Shown in pieces: positions 1 through 9,832 of a stretch of DNA of 64,000 bases. The stretch lies in assembly GCA_013127575.1 (NCBI GenBank), contig CP053418.1, positions 3,906,001 through 3,970,000 of the forward strand, written 5' to 3'. The notes beneath the pieces are model-generated. The model was not told the DNA's origin, searched no databases, and was given only the letters and a program-made list of their open reading frames with translations. Origin of the DNA: Ramlibacter terrae. GTDB taxonomy: Bacteria; Pseudomonadota; Gammaproteobacteria; Burkholderiales; Burkholderiaceae_C. The translations under genes and the position numbers were made by a program. Position 1 is the stretch's first letter; each line of letters opens with the position of its first letter.

Positions 1-629
1 GCATCTACTTCGCGATGATCACGCTGGCGCTGGCGCAGATGGTGTACTTCATCTGCCTGCAGGCGCCCTTCACGGGCGGCGAGGACGGCCTGCAGGGCGT
101 GCCGCGCGGCAACCTGTTCGGCGTGCTGCCGCTGATGGACGACACCGTCACGTACTACGTGGTGCTGGCGATCTTCGTGGCCTGCTTCCGGGCATCCTGC
201 GCATCGTCACCTCGCCCTTCGGCCGGTGCTCAAGATGATCCGCGAGAACGAACCCCGCGCCGTCTCGCTCGGCTACGAGGTCGATCGCTACAAGCTGCTG
301 GCCTTCGTGCTGTCGGCCTCGCTGGCCGGCACGGCCGGCGGCCTGAAGACGGTGGTGATGAAGTTCGCCACGCTGTCCGACGTGCACTGGTCGATGTCCG
401 GCGAAGTGATCCTGATGAGCCTGCTGGGCGGCGTCGGCACTTTCATGGGCCCGATCCTCGGCGCGGGCATCGTCATCGCGCTGCAGAACATGCTGGCCGA
501 CAAGGTGGGCGCCGGGTGACGGTGATCATCGGCGCGATCTTCGTGGTCTGCGTGCTGGCGTTCCGCAAGGGCGTGATCGGCGAGCTGCTCGCCTGGCGCG
601 ACCGCCGCAAGGCAAGGGGCACGGCATGA
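1..629 (+). CDS. livM: Branched-chain amino acid ABC transporter permease LivM, C-terminal part
   Basis: Inner-membrane permease subunit of a LIV-type ABC importer. The gene enters from outside the window, so only the C-terminal half is present. Hydrophobic segments alternate with the cytoplasmic loop carrying the family pattern KMIRENEPRAVSLGY, followed by GTFMGPILGAG. The reading frame breaks at about 189, 224 and 513. Inserting T, A and T there (CCTGG, CCAGG, CCTGG) restores one frame ending at the TGA at 627-629. The stop overlaps the next ATG (ATGA), so the two genes are probably co-transcribed. The LivM call is confident; the substrate is inferred from the family. Confidence 0.85.
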   Translation, partial: IYFAMITLALAQMVYFICLQAPFTGGEDGLQGVPRGNLFGVLPLMDDTVTYYVVLAIFVACFRASCASSPRPSAGAQDDPRERTPRRLARLRGRSLQAAGLRAVGLAGRHGRRPEDGGDEVRHAVRRALVDVRRSDPDEPAGRRRHFHGPDPRRGHRHRAAEHAGRQGGRRVTVIIGAIFVVCVLAFRKGVIGELLAWRDRRKARGTA

Positions 630-1405
630 GCGACCTCTTCTCGCTGCAAGGGCGCGTGGCGCTCGTCACCGGCGGTTCGCGGGGCATCGGCCGCATGATC
701 GCGGCCGGCTTCCTGCGCCAGGGCGCCAAGGTCTACATCTCCGCGCGCAAGGCAGCCGCCTGCGACGCCGCGGCTGCCGAACTGGCGTCGCTCGGCAGCT
801 GCATCTCGCTGCCGGCCGACGTCTCCAGCGTCGATGGCGCCCGCGCCCTCGCCGCGGAGATCGCGGCGCGCGAGCCCGCGCTCGACATCCTCGTCAACAA
901 CGCCGGCGCTGCTGGGGCGAGCCGTTCGAGACGTTCCCCGAAGGTGGCTGGGACAAGGTGGTCGACCTGAACATGAAGACGCCGTTCTTCCTGACGCAAG
1001 CGCTGCACGGCGCGCTGAAGGCCGGCGCGAAGCGGCAGCCGGCCAAGGTGATCAACATCGCATCGATCGACGGCATCAGCGTGAATCCGTGGGAGACCTA
1101 CTCCTATGCCGCCAGCAAGGCCGGCCTGATCCACCTGACCCGGCGGATGGCGCTGCGGCTGGCGCAGGACGGCATCGTGGTGAGCGGCATCGCGCCGGGC
1201 GCGTTCGCGTCCGAGATGAACAAGCAGGCGCGGGACCATGCCGACGAAGTCGCGCAGCGCGTGCCCGTGGGCCGCATCGGCGACGACGACGACATGGCGG
1301 GCGCGGCGATCTTCGGCGGCGTCGCGCGCCGGCGACTACGTGGTCGGCGAGACCATCGTGGTGGATGGCGGGGTCATGCTGGGGCGCGGCGAATCGCCTT
1401 CGTAG
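626..1405 (+). CDS. SDR family NAD(P)-dependent oxidoreductase
   Basis: Short-chain dehydrogenase/reductase of about 259 residues, the usual length. The cofactor loop TGGSRGIG lies near residue 16, the NNAG motif near residue 90, the catalytic Ser in NIASIDG, and the YxxxK pair in YSYAASKAG. The end resembles the family finish (VVGETIVVDGG). Frames break near 912 (CCTGG read as CTGG) and near 1314 (CCTGG read as CGG, two bases lost). The ATG overlaps the livM stop, which suggests a catabolic operon, but the substrate cannot be told. A FabG-like or sugar/steroid-type SDR is equally possible. Confidence 0.85.
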
Positions 1406-1418
1406 GCCCCGCGCGAGG

Positions 1419-2315
1419 TCAGGCTGCCACGCCGTCCAGCGTGTAGTTCTGCGGCCCCCGGCTCGCGATCTTCGCGGCGCCGACCTTGTTGCCCAGCTCG
1501 GCGCATTTCGCCAGCGACCACCCCTGCTCCAGGCCGAACAGCAGCGCGCCGCGCCGGGCGTCGCCGCAGCCCGTGGGATCGACGACGGCCTGCGCCTTCA
1601 CCGGCGGCACCACGGTCTTCTCGCCGCCGATCCACACCTCGCAGCCCTCGCCGCCGAGCGTGACCACCAGGCCCTTCGTGCGCTTCGAGATCTCCGCGCT
1701 GCTCCAGCCGGTGCGCTCGGACAGCATCTTGCCTTCGTAGTCGTTCACCGTGACCCACGTGGCCTGGTCGATGAAGGCCGCGAGCTCCTTGCCGTCGAAC
1801 ATCGGCAGGCCCCGGCCCGGGTCGAACACGAAGGGGATGCCGGCCGCCTTGAACTGCGCCGCGTGCTGCAGCATCGCGTCGCGCCCGTCGGGCGAGATGA
1901 TGCCCAGCTTGATGTCGCCGCGCGCGCTGATCTGCGTCAGGTGCGCCTGCATCATCGCGCCCGGGTGGAAGGCCGTGATCTGGTTGTTGTCGCGGTCCGT
2001 CATGATCATCGCCTGCGCCGTGTAGGTGTCGTCCACCTGCCGCACGAACTCGGTGCCGATGCCCAGCTGGCGGAGCCGCTCGAGGTACTCGCCGCCATCG
2101 CTGCCCAGCGTGGCCATCGGCAGCGGCTCGCCGCCGAGCAGCTTGAGCGCATAGGCGATGTTGCCGGCGCAGCCGCCGAAGTCGCGCCGCAGGGCCGGCA
2201 CCAAAAACGACACGTTCAGGATGTGCAGCTGGTCGGGGAGGATCTGCTCGGCGAAGCGGCCCTCGAAGGACATGATGGTGTCGAAGGCAAGGGAACCGCA
2301 GATGACTGCTGCCAT
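1419..2315 (-). CDS. PfkB-family carbohydrate/nucleoside kinase
   Basis: An intact 298-residue ribokinase-fold kinase that transfers phosphate from ATP to a sugar or nucleoside. The N-terminal part shows the substrate-binding DFGGCAGNIAYALKLLGG. The C-terminal PfkB signature is DPTGCGD, whose second Asp is the catalytic base. The residue after DA is read as Arg (CCCGG) where the family has a bulky aromatic; a CCTGG read as CCCGG would give Trp. Relatives are often called adenosine kinase-like in Burkholderiales, but I cannot fix the substrate. It lies 15 bases downstream of the DUF3426 gene on the same strand, so both are probably in one transcript. Confidence 0.85.
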   Translation of the reverse strand: MAAVICGSLAFDTIMSFEGRFAEQILPDQLHILNVSFLVPALRRDFGGCAGNIAYALKLLGGEPLPMATLGSDGGEYLERLRQLGIGTEFVRQVDDTYTAQAMIMTDRDNNQITAFHPGAMMQAHLTQISARGDIKLGIISPDGRDAMLQHAAQFKAAGIPFVFDPGRGLPMFDGKELAAFIDQATWVTVNDYEGKMLSERTGWSSAEISKRTKGLVVTLGGEGCEVWIGGEKTVVPPVKAQAVVDPTGCGDARRGALLFGLEQGWSLAKCAELGNKVGAAKIASRGPQNYTLDGVAA

Positions 2316-2330
2316 GGGATCTTTCGGATG

Positions 2331-3323
2331 TCAGGGATAGAAGGCCAGCAGGCGGTAGCCGGACACCCGGACGCCGCTGGTGGGGGACACGACGACGCCG
2401 GCGGCGCCGGACCACTCGGAGGCGGCCGGGATGAAGCCGTCGTTGGCGCCGAGCTCCTGCGGCGACAGCACCCGCCGCAACAGCGGCTGGTCCTGCGAGT
2501 CGGTGAGCGTCAGTTCGAGCGAAGGCGTCGCCACCCGCGTGGGGGCGGTGTTGCGCGCGTTGAAGGTGAGTCGGTAGGTGTCGCCGCGCATCCGGTTGAA
2601 GCCGGAGCTGTCGATGACGATCGCCTCGATCTGCCGCGGATGGGCCAGGCGGCAATCGAGATACCCGCACATCTGCACCAGCAGCGGCCGCAGGTCGGGT
2701 TGCAGCGCGGCCAGCCGGTCGCGCTCGTGGTACGCGAGCTGCAGCGCCAGCGCGGCGGCCAGCAGCAGGCCGAAGAAGGTAAGAGCGAGGCGCACCAGCG
2801 GACGGCGCCAGACGGCCTTGCGGCGCGCGTCGCGCACGAAGGAGACCTGTTCCAGCGCGGGGGCGGTCGCGTCGTCGTCGTCTGGCTCTTCCTGCAGGCG
2901 GCTGTCGGGCGCCGGCGGCAGCACGGAGGGCAATGCGCTGTGGTCGAAGTCGGAGCGGCGGAACACGAAAGGCGCGTCGAGCGACGACGGTTCCAGCGAC
3001 TGGCTGTCGGGGCCGAAGCGGCTGTTGGACGCGGGGGCCGGCGCCGGCGGCGGTTCGGCGGGCGTCGGCAGCAAGGGCGCGGGCACCGAGGCCAGCGGCG
3101 CGGCCGCGGTGGATTCCCAGCCCCGGACGGGATCGTCCGTGGCGCCCGCGGCGCTGGCCGACGGGGGCACCGGCGCGAGCGCGGCCTCGTCGTCGAGGTG
3201 CGCGCTGGCGTCGAAGACTTCGGCGCAGTGCCCGCAGCGCACCCAGCCTTCCGAGATCTTCAGCTGGTCGGGCACGACGCGGAACATCGTCCCGCAGGCC
3301 GGGCAGCTGGTGATGAGGCTCAT
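2331..3323 (-). CDS. DUF3426 protein with N-terminal zinc ribbon and one membrane segment
   Basis: An intact 330-residue protein. It opens with a two-cysteine-pair finger (CPAC and CGHC, residues 8-11 and 31-34), a small zinc ribbon of the MJ0042 type. A long Pro/Ala-rich low-complexity stretch follows, then a single transmembrane helix near residues 180-200 and a C-terminal DUF3426 domain predicted to be outside the cytoplasm. The function is unknown. The gene lies just downstream of prmA, an arrangement seen in many betaproteobacteria, so it is likely to be the last-but-one gene of the accBC-prmA transcript. Confidence 0.88.
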   Translation of the reverse strand: MSLITSCPACGTMFRVVPDQLKISEGWVRCGHCAEVFDASAHLDDEAALAPVPPSASAAGATDDPVRGWESTAAAPLASVPAPLLPTPAEPPPAPAPASNSRFGPDSQSLEPSSLDAPFVFRRSDFDHSALPSVLPPAPDSRLQEEPDDDDATAPALEQVSFVRDARRKAVWRRPLVRLALTFFGLLLAAALALQLAYHERDRLAALQPDLRPLLVQMCGYLDCRLAHPRQIEAIVIDSSGFNRMRGDTYRLTFNARNTAPTRVATPSLELTLTDSQDQPLLRRVLSPQELGANDGFIPAASEWSGAAGVVVSPTSGVRVSGYRLLAFYP

Positions 3324-3369
3324 GAGCCAGCGATTGTAGGGAGAGTTGGGACCGGCCGGCCCCGGGCAA

Positions 3370-4254
3370 TCACGGTCGCCGCGCCGTCATCAGGATCCAG
3401 CCGTCTTCCTCGTCGCTCACTGCCAGCGCGCAGTACGGCGCGTAGGCCGCCTTCAGTTCGTCGGCCTGGCGCGAGAGGATGCCGGCCAGCACCAGCGCCC
3501 CGCCGGGCGCGACATGGCCCCACAGCAGCGGCGCCAGCACCTTGAGCGGCGTGGCGGGGATGTTCGCCAGCACCAGCTGGTAGGCGCCGGCGGCGCGGTC
3601 CGGCAGGCCGGCTGCGAGCTGCACGCGGTTGGCTTCGGCGTTCGCTTCGGTCGAGCGCACCGCGGCCTCATCGATGTCGACCGCGTCGACACTGCCCGCG
3701 CCGAACTTCGCGGCGCCGATGGCCGAGGATGCCGGAGCCGCAGCCGTAGTCCAGCACCCGCTGGCCCTGCGGCGGGTGCGCCGCGATCCAGCGCAGGCAC
3801 ATGCGGGTGGTGGGATGGGTGCCGGTGCCGAAGGCCGGGCCGGGATCGAGCCGGATCACTTCGCGCGCCTGCGCCGGCGGCTCGTGCCGGTGGGAACGAT
3901 CCAGAAAGTGGACGTGATTTCCACCGGCTCGAACTGCGATTGCGTCAGGCGCACCCAGTCCTGCTCGGGCACCGCGGCGACGCCGAGCACCTTGCAGTCG
4001 GTGAAGAAGTCCTGCGGCGGCAGGATCTGCGCGGCTTCGGTGGCCTGCGCTTCGTCGGCGAACAAAGCCACCACCCGCGACCGCTGCCAGCCCTCCTTGG
4101 GCGGCGGCATGCCGGGCTCCCCGAACATCGCCTGCTCGGCCGGCGTCTGCGCGTCGGCATCCTCGACGGAAACGCTCAGCGCATCGAGCGCATCGAGCGC
4201 TTCACCGACCGCTTCGACGCGGTCCTCGGGGCACAGCAGCCGCAGTTCGAACAC
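3370..4254 (-). CDS. prmA: Ribosomal protein L11 methyltransferase PrmA
   Basis: SAM-dependent enzyme that trimethylates ribosomal protein L11. The N-terminal substrate-recognition domain (starts [11 protein letters not shown]) is followed by the methyltransferase fold with [14 protein letters not shown], the SAM loop DYGCGSGIL and the family NIPATPL motif in place of NPPY. The restored length of about 295 residues is normal. The frame breaks near 3888 (CCTGG read as CCGG; repair gives WHEPP) and near 3724 (an extra base at a CCTGG). The start lies seven bases past the accC stop, as in a standard accB-accC-prmA operon. Confidence 0.9.
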
Positions 4255-4261
4255 GCCCGGC

Positions 4262-5610
4262 CTACCGCTTGTGATGGGAGAGCCACTCTTCGAGGTAGTG
4301 GATGTTGGTGCCGCCGGCCATGAACTTGGCGTCGACCATCAGCTCGCGGTGCAGCGGGATGTTGGTGTTGATGCCTTCGACCACCGTCTCGGCGAGCGCC
4401 GTGCGCATGCGGGCCAGCGCCTGCTCGCGCGTGTCGCCGTGCACGATGATCTTGCCGATCATGGAGTCGTAGTTCGGCGGCACGAAGTAGTTGTGGTACA
4501 CGTGCGAATCCACCCGGACGCCCGGGCCGCCCGGCGCATGCCAGAGCGTGATGCGCCCCGGCGACGGCACGAACTTGTACGGGTCTTCGGCGTTCACCCG
4601 GCACTCGATGGCATGGCCGCGCAGCTGGATGTCGCCCTGCTTGAAGGGCAGCTTCTCGCCGGCCGCCCACGGATCTGGGTGCGGACGATGTCGATCCCGG
4701 TGATCAGCTCGGTGACGGGGTGCTCGACCTGCACCCGCGTGTTCATCTCGATGAAATAGAACTCGCCGTTCTCGTAGAGGAACTCGAAGGTCCCGGCGCC
4801 GCGGTAGCCGATGCGCTTGCAGGCGGCGGCGCAGCGGTCGCCGATCTTCTCGATCAGCTTGCGCGGGATGCCCGGCGCCGGCGCTTCCTCGATCACCTTC
4901 TGGTGGCGCCGCTGCATGGAGCAGTCGCGCTCGTGCAGGTAGACGGCGTTCTTGTACTTGTCGGCCAGGATCTGGATCTCGACGTGGCGCGGGTTCTGGA
5001 GAAACTTCTCCATGTAAACGGCCGGATTGCCGAACGCCGCCTGCGCCTCGGCCTTCGTCATCTGCACCGCGTTGATCAGCGCGGCCTCGGTGTGGACCAC
5101 GCGCATGCCGCGGCCACCGCCGCCGCCCGCGGCCTTGATGATCACCGGGTAGCCGACCGACTTGGCGATGCGCCGCACCTCGGCCGGGTTGTCGGGCAGC
5201 TCGCCCTCGGAGCCCGGCACGCAGGGCACGCCCGCCTTGATCATGGCCTGCTTGGCCGACACCTTGTCGCCCATCATGCGGATCGACTCGGGCGTGGGGC
5301 CGATGAACTGGAAGCCGCTCTTCTCGACGCGTTCGGCGAAGTCGGCGTTCTCGGACAGGAAGCCGTAGCCGGGGTGGATCGCCTCGGCGTCCGTCACCTC
5401 GGCGGCCGAGATGATGGCGGGCATGTTCAGGTAGCTCAGGGGCGAAGGCGCCGGACCGATGCACACGGCTTCTTCCGCCAGCTTGACGTACTTGGCCTCG
5501 CGGTCGGCTTCGGAATACACCATCACCGCCTTGACGCCCAGCTCGCGGCAGGCGCGCTGGATCCGCAGGGCAATCTCACCGCGGTTCGCGACCGGGATCT
5601 TCTTGAACAT
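4262..5610 (-). CDS. accC: Acetyl-CoA carboxylase, biotin carboxylase subunit
   Basis: Carboxylates the biotin of AccB with bicarbonate and ATP, the first half-reaction of malonyl-CoA synthesis. The protein starts [14 protein letters not shown] and carries the ATP-grasp glycine loop [11 protein letters not shown] near residue 159, the [13 protein letters not shown] segment, and the catalytic [14 protein letters not shown]. The length of about 449 residues is normal. There is one frame break near 4670, where a base is missing before TGGGCGG (restoring IRWAAGEK). The ATG at 5610 is three bases from the accB stop, so translation is likely coupled. Confidence 0.95.
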
Positions 5611-5612
5611 GC

Positions 5613-6070
5613 TTACTCGATGATGAACAGCGGCTGGCCGTACTCGACCGCCTGGCCGTTCTCGCACAGGATCTGCGTCACGGTGCCCGCCTTGTCGGCT
5701 TCGATCTCGTTGAGGATCTTCATCGCCTCGATGATGCAGATGGTCTCGCCTTCCTTGACCACGCTGCCCACTTCGACGAACGACTTGGCGCCCGGCGCGG
5801 AGGCGCGGTAGAAAGTACCCACCATCGGCGACTTCACGGTGTGACCGGCGGGCGCCTCGGGCGCGGCGGGGGCGGGAGCCGGCGCAGCCGCGGCGGGTGC
5901 CAGCGAGGCGGGCATCGGCGCCGGCGCGTGCATGGGTTGGGCGTAACCCGGGCCATGGCCGGACCGCCCTTGACGATGCGGACCTTGCCTTCGGCTTCCG
6001 TGATTTCGAGTTCCGAGACGTTGGATTCCGACACCAGGTCGATCAGTGTCTTGAGTTTGCGCAAATCCAT
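5613..6070 (-). CDS. accB: Acetyl-CoA carboxylase, biotin carboxyl carrier protein
   Basis: Carries biotin on a lysine and shuttles carboxyl groups between AccC and AccAD. The N-terminal helical part starts [24 protein letters not shown] Pro/Ala-rich hinge follows, then the biotinyl domain with [11 protein letters not shown], where the lysine of AMK is biotinylated. The length of about 152 residues is normal. The frame breaks at 5949/5950, where CCAGG is read as CCGG inside the hinge. It is the first gene of the accB-accC-prmA-DUF3426 run; the palindrome at 6134-6175 is the only obvious upstream control element. Confidence 0.95.
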
Positions 6071-6133
6071 GGAAAGGTCTCCAACCTCGTTTTGAGGATC
6101 GCGAATTTACCGCAAAACTCGCTTACCTCTGCC

Positions 6134-6175
6134 TTCTCGCGGGAAATATCTCTAAATATTGTTTACCCGCGAGAA
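6134..6175. promoter_or_regulatory. AT-rich palindrome upstream of accB
   Basis: A perfect 10-base inverted repeat, TTCTCGCGGG (6134-6143) and CCCGCGAGAA (6166-6175), encloses a 22-base AT-rich core with a nested AATAT/ATATT pair. It sits 64 bases upstream of the accB ATG, in the only AT-rich stretch for several kilobases. An operator over the acc promoter is my preferred reading. It could instead form a hairpin at the end of the thioredoxin-like transcript, but no T-run follows on the minus strand. No known regulator site was recognised. Confidence 0.5.
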
Positions 6176-6193
6176 CACTCCGGAGGGGAATCG

Positions 6194-6721
6194 TCAGCCG
6201 AACCGGCTGAAGGCCTGCAGGTCGGCCTCGGTGACCCGGCCCATTCTACGCTCCCGCACCTGCCCCTTGGGGTCGAGGACGACCGTGAAAGGCAGGCCGC
6301 CCGTCTGGTTGCCGAGGCCCTTGCCGAGCGCGGTTCCGTCCAGGCCGGCAAGCCCGATCGGGAAAGTGACAGGCGTTCGCTGCAGGAAAGTGCGGACGGC
6401 GCTCGGCTGGTCGATCGCGAGTCCGACCACTTGCCAGCCATTGGCCGAACGTTGGCGGAAGAAGGCGTCCAGCATCGGCATCTCCTCCACGCAGGGCGGG
6501 CACCAGGTGGCCCAGAAGTTCACCAGCAGCGGCCGGCCTTTCAGGCTCGCCATCGAAAGCGTACTGCCTTGCGGCGTCTGGAAGTCGAGCGTCCAGAGCC
6601 GCTCCACCGCGGCGTCGTGTTCGCCGCCGGCGCGGCTGCGCCAGAGGCCGACGCCGGCGCCCGCCGCGATCGCGCCGGCGCCCAGCGCCAGCACCAGCCT
6701 CCGGTTGGTTCCCTCACGCAT
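6194..6721 (-). CDS. TlpA-family thioredoxin-like disulfide reductase
   Basis: An intact 175-residue protein. An N-terminal hydrophobic helix (about residues 9-25) would anchor or export it, and a thioredoxin fold carries the redox-active WCPPC near residue 72, preceded by NFWAT. The cis-proline region (GLPFTVV) is present. Such proteins reduce periplasmic disulfides, for example in cytochrome c maturation; the exact partner is not shown here. The ATG overlaps the end of the upstream gene (GATGCGTGA), so the pair is translationally coupled. Confidence 0.88.
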   Translation of the reverse strand: MREGTNRRLVLALGAGAIAAGAGVGLWRSRAGGEHDAAVERLWTLDFQTPQGSTLSMASLKGRPLLVNFWATWCPPCVEEMPMLDAFFRQRSANGWQVVGLAIDQPSAVRTFLQRTPVTFPIGLAGLDGTALGKGLGNQTGGLPFTVVLDPKGQVRERRMGRVTEADLQAFSRFG

Positions 6722-7324
6722 CGCCGTCCTCCTTCAACAGCGCGCGCACCGCGGCCGGTCGCCGCGCGGCGTGCGGCCCTTGGCATCGCGCTTGAGCGCG
6801 CCGCGCACGTCATCGTGGTCGTAGACCGGGGAGGTGCACGCCGATCGGCTCGCCGAGCTCGGGCGACAGGCTGCTCAGGCTCAGGGCCTCGACCGGCTCG
6901 CCGTGGAAGCCGGTGACCGTGCGCGGCGTGTAGTCGACGCGGTGCTCGATCAGCGCGATCTCGGCCGACTTCGGGTCGTCGCAGAACAGCTGCAGGTAGA
7001 TGTCGGACAGGCGCGTCGCCGTGCCGTGCCAGACGGCGCCGCCCGGTACGGCCGGAAATCCACCAGCCGCTCCATCCAGGTGACCGCCAGCTTGCGCAGC
7101 GCGGCCAGTTCGGCCGGCTGCGTGTCGGCGCAGAACAGCGCGATGTACTCGCGCACCGCGTCTTCCACGGCATCGTTGTCCGGCAGCGCCGTCCGGGCGT
7201 TCAAGCCCAGCTGCTTGACCGCGCGGCGCTTGGCCGGCCCGTACTCCAGGCCCTCTTCCACCACCATTCGCGCGGCGGTGGCGGCAATCTCCGACTGCAT
7301 CGCATCCATCCGGGCATTCTGCAT
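6714..7324 (-). CDS. Conserved protein of unknown function
   Basis: Not recognised. About 203 residues once three breaks are repaired: 7044 and 6756 (CCTGG read as CCGG) and 6827-6832 (CCTGG read as CCCCGG). The N-terminal half is helical with charged residues; the middle holds VWHGTATRLSDIYLQLFCDDP, whose GT-x-x-SDI pattern faintly recalls a minimal nucleotidyltransferase loop, although this is only a resemblance. It is acidic and has no membrane segment. The ATG at 7324 was chosen because the next in-frame Met upstream lies inside the divergent mpl gene. It lies divergent to mpl (31 bases apart) and coupled to the thioredoxin-like gene. Confidence 0.7.
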
Positions 7325-7354
7325 GGCCCGCGCCGGCCCCGGGATAATCGGGGC

Positions 7355-8734
7355 ATGCATCTCCACATCCTCGGCATCTGCGGCACCTTCATGGGAGGCT
7401 GGCCGCGCTCGCCCGCGAGGCCGGCCACCAGGTGACCGGTTGCGACGCGGGCGTCTATCCGCCCATGAGCGACCAGTTGCGCTCGCTCGGCATCGACTGG
7501 TCGAAGGTTTCGGCGTCGAACAGCTCGCCTTCAAGCCCGACGTCTGGGTCGTCGGCAACGTCGTCTCGCGCGCCCGCCAGCCCGACGGCAGCCCGCGCTA
7601 CCCGCTGATGGAAGCGATCCTCGACCGGGGCCTGCCCTACACGAGCGGCCCGCAGTGGCTGGCCGAACACGTGCTGCAGGGCCGCCACGTGCTGGCCGTC
7701 GCGGGCACCCATGGCAAGACCACCACCACGTCCATGCTCGCGTGGATCCTCGAATATGCCGGCCTCCAGCCGGGCTTCCTGGTGGGCGGCGTGCCGCTCA
7801 ACTTCGAGGTGTCGGCGCGGCTGGGCAACATGGCGCGGCCGCTCACGCCTTTCGTGATCGAAGCGGACGAGTACGACACCGCGTTCTTCGACAAGCGCAG
7901 CAAGTTCATCCACTACCGCCCGCGCACGGCGATCCTGAACAACCGGAGTTCGACCACGCCGACATCTTCGACGACCTGGCGGCCATCGAACGCCAGTTTC
8001 ACCACCTGGTGCGCACGGTGCCTTCCACCGGCCGGCTGGTCGTCAACGGGCTGGAGGAAAGCATCACCCGCGTGCTGCACCGGGGCTGCTGGAGCGAAGT
8101 GCGCAGCTTCGGCGCCACCAGCAGCGACTTCAGCGCCGAAGGCGAGCCGGGCCACTTCGAGGTGCTCGACCGGGGCCACCGCGTGGCGCAGGTGCACTGG
8201 GAAGTCGGCGGCGTGCACAACCAGCTGAACGCGCTCGCCGCGATCGCCGCCGCGCAGCACGTGGGCGTCACGCCGGCCACGGCGGCCGCGGCGCTGCATG
8301 AATTCCGCAACGTCAAGCGCCGGATGGAAGTGCGCGGCGTCGCTGCCGGCGTGACGGTCTACGACGACTTCGCCCACCACCCGACGGCCATCCGCACCAC
8401 CATCGACGGGCTGCGGCGCGGGTCGGGGCGCAGCGGATCCTGGCCGTGTTCGAGCCGCGCAGCAACACCATGAAGCTGGGCACCATGAAGGCGCAACTGC
8501 CCCGAGCCGGAACAGGCCGACCTGTCGTTCTGCCACGCGGGCGGCCTCGGCTGGGACCCGACCGAAGCCCTCCAGCCCATGGGCGACAAGGCGCGCGTGG
8601 CGCAGTCGGTGCCGGAGCTGGTCGCGCAAGTGCTGCAGGTCGCGCGGCCCGGCGACCACGTTCTCTGCATGAGCAACGGCGGCTTCGGCGGCATCCACGC
8701 GAAGCTGCTCGACGCGCTGGCGGCGCAGCGCTGA
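7355..8734 (+). CDS. mpl: UDP-N-acetylmuramate:L-Ala-gamma-D-Glu-meso-DAP ligase
   Basis: Peptidoglycan recycling ligase that joins recovered tripeptide to UDP-MurNAc. It is a Mur-ligase family member with the N-terminal HILGICGTFMGG, the ATP loop [12 protein letters not shown], the family EADEYDTAFFDKRSKF, and the C-terminal DDFAHHPTAI. The restored length is about 460 residues. Breaks occur at about 7399, 7497, 7944, 8420 and 8507; those at 7399, 7497 and 7944 are clear CCTGG losses. It is the only Mur ligase here outside the dcw cluster, consistent with Mpl rather than MurC. It ends one base before the convergent next gene. Confidence 0.92.
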
Positions 8735-9753
8735 TTACTCGGGAACGAGCGGCGCCGGCGCGGTCAGGTCCGAGACGGGGCGGCGCCGCGGCGGCGCATG
8801 CGCCAGCACCGGATCCATCACCGACGTGAAGGTGTTGGAGCCGGGCTGCGAGTCGCCCGCGACCGGGCGGCTGCTGCCGGCGGCGGCGCGGCGCGGGTTC
8901 GCCGTGATCGCGCCGACCACGTAGAGCGCCGAAAGGTTGCGGGCCAGCGCGCTCTCACCGAGGCCGGTGGCGTGCTGCAACTGTTCGAAGTGCATCGGCT
9001 GGGCCGCGAGCTCGCGCAGCAGCAGCAGGTGGGCGTCCTTCAGCTGACGCTGCGGCAGGCGGCGGCGGCCGACGGAAGTACAGCGGATGGTGCCGGTAAT
9101 GCGGCGGCAGCAGGTCGCGCGCCGTGCGCAGGGCGTACTGCCACATCAGCTGCGAAACGCTGAGCCGCACGAACTCGGCCGGGATGGCGACGTCGCCGTG
9201 GTCGCGGATCGACCACACGGCGGCTTCGAAGTCCGCGGCGGTCGCGGTCGGCGCCACGGCGGCGCCGAGGCGAAGGTCCACCACGGCCAGCAGTTGCGGA
9301 CCGCGCAGGATCTCCCACGAGCCGGCGCCCAGCGTCGGCTGGTGCGCCGACATGCTGGCGGCCGGGCAGAACTGCGCCAGCATGGGCTGCAGCCAGCCGG
9401 CGAACTGGTGCAGCACGGCGACGCTGCGCTCGCGGTCCTCGAGGTGGAAAGTGACGGCGGGCTGGAAGCCGGGGGCCGCCAGCGGCAGGCTGAAGCCCAC
9501 CGGCCGGTCGACGTCGGCCATCGCGATCTGCACCGAGCGGCCCGAGGGCACCCCGGCTGCACGCGCAGGAAACCGCTGGGCAGGACCACGGTGCGGCTGC
9601 CTTCCAGCCACCAGCCGTCGGCCTCGGCGAAAGGCACCACCTGCCATTGGGCACGCGCCGTGCCGGCCGCGCGCGCATACTCCGCCGCCGCCCGCTGCTG
9701 CGGTTCGGAGAACCCTGCCACTCCCGGCGCAGGACCGGGATCTCGATGCTCAT
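8735..9753 (-). CDS. Conserved protein of unknown function with helix-rich C-terminus
   Basis: Not recognised. It starts MSIEIPVLRREW and is about 340 residues after repairs near 9718 (CCAGG), 9552 (CCTGG) and 9061-9075. The central part mentions no known motif. The C-terminal 100 residues (LLLLRELAAQPMHFEQLQHATGL style) look like a helix-turn-helix or winged-helix domain, followed by a Pro-rich tail. No signal peptide or membrane segment is visible. The gene is convergent with mpl, its TAA starting one base after the mpl TGA. A DNA-binding role is a guess from the C-terminal pattern only. Confidence 0.65.
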
Positions 9754-9832
9754 GTTGCCCTCGCCGGCCAGCTCGGCCGATGGCAACAAATGTAGCGATG
9801 ATGTTACTGCTTGTAAATCAACTAATGCACAT

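Noticed and set aside
834..3545. A 903-residue open frame on the plus strand
   Set aside because: It is antisense to an intact kinase gene and a DUF3426 gene, is Arg/Ala/Gly-rich low complexity, and is a typical GC-rich shadow frame.
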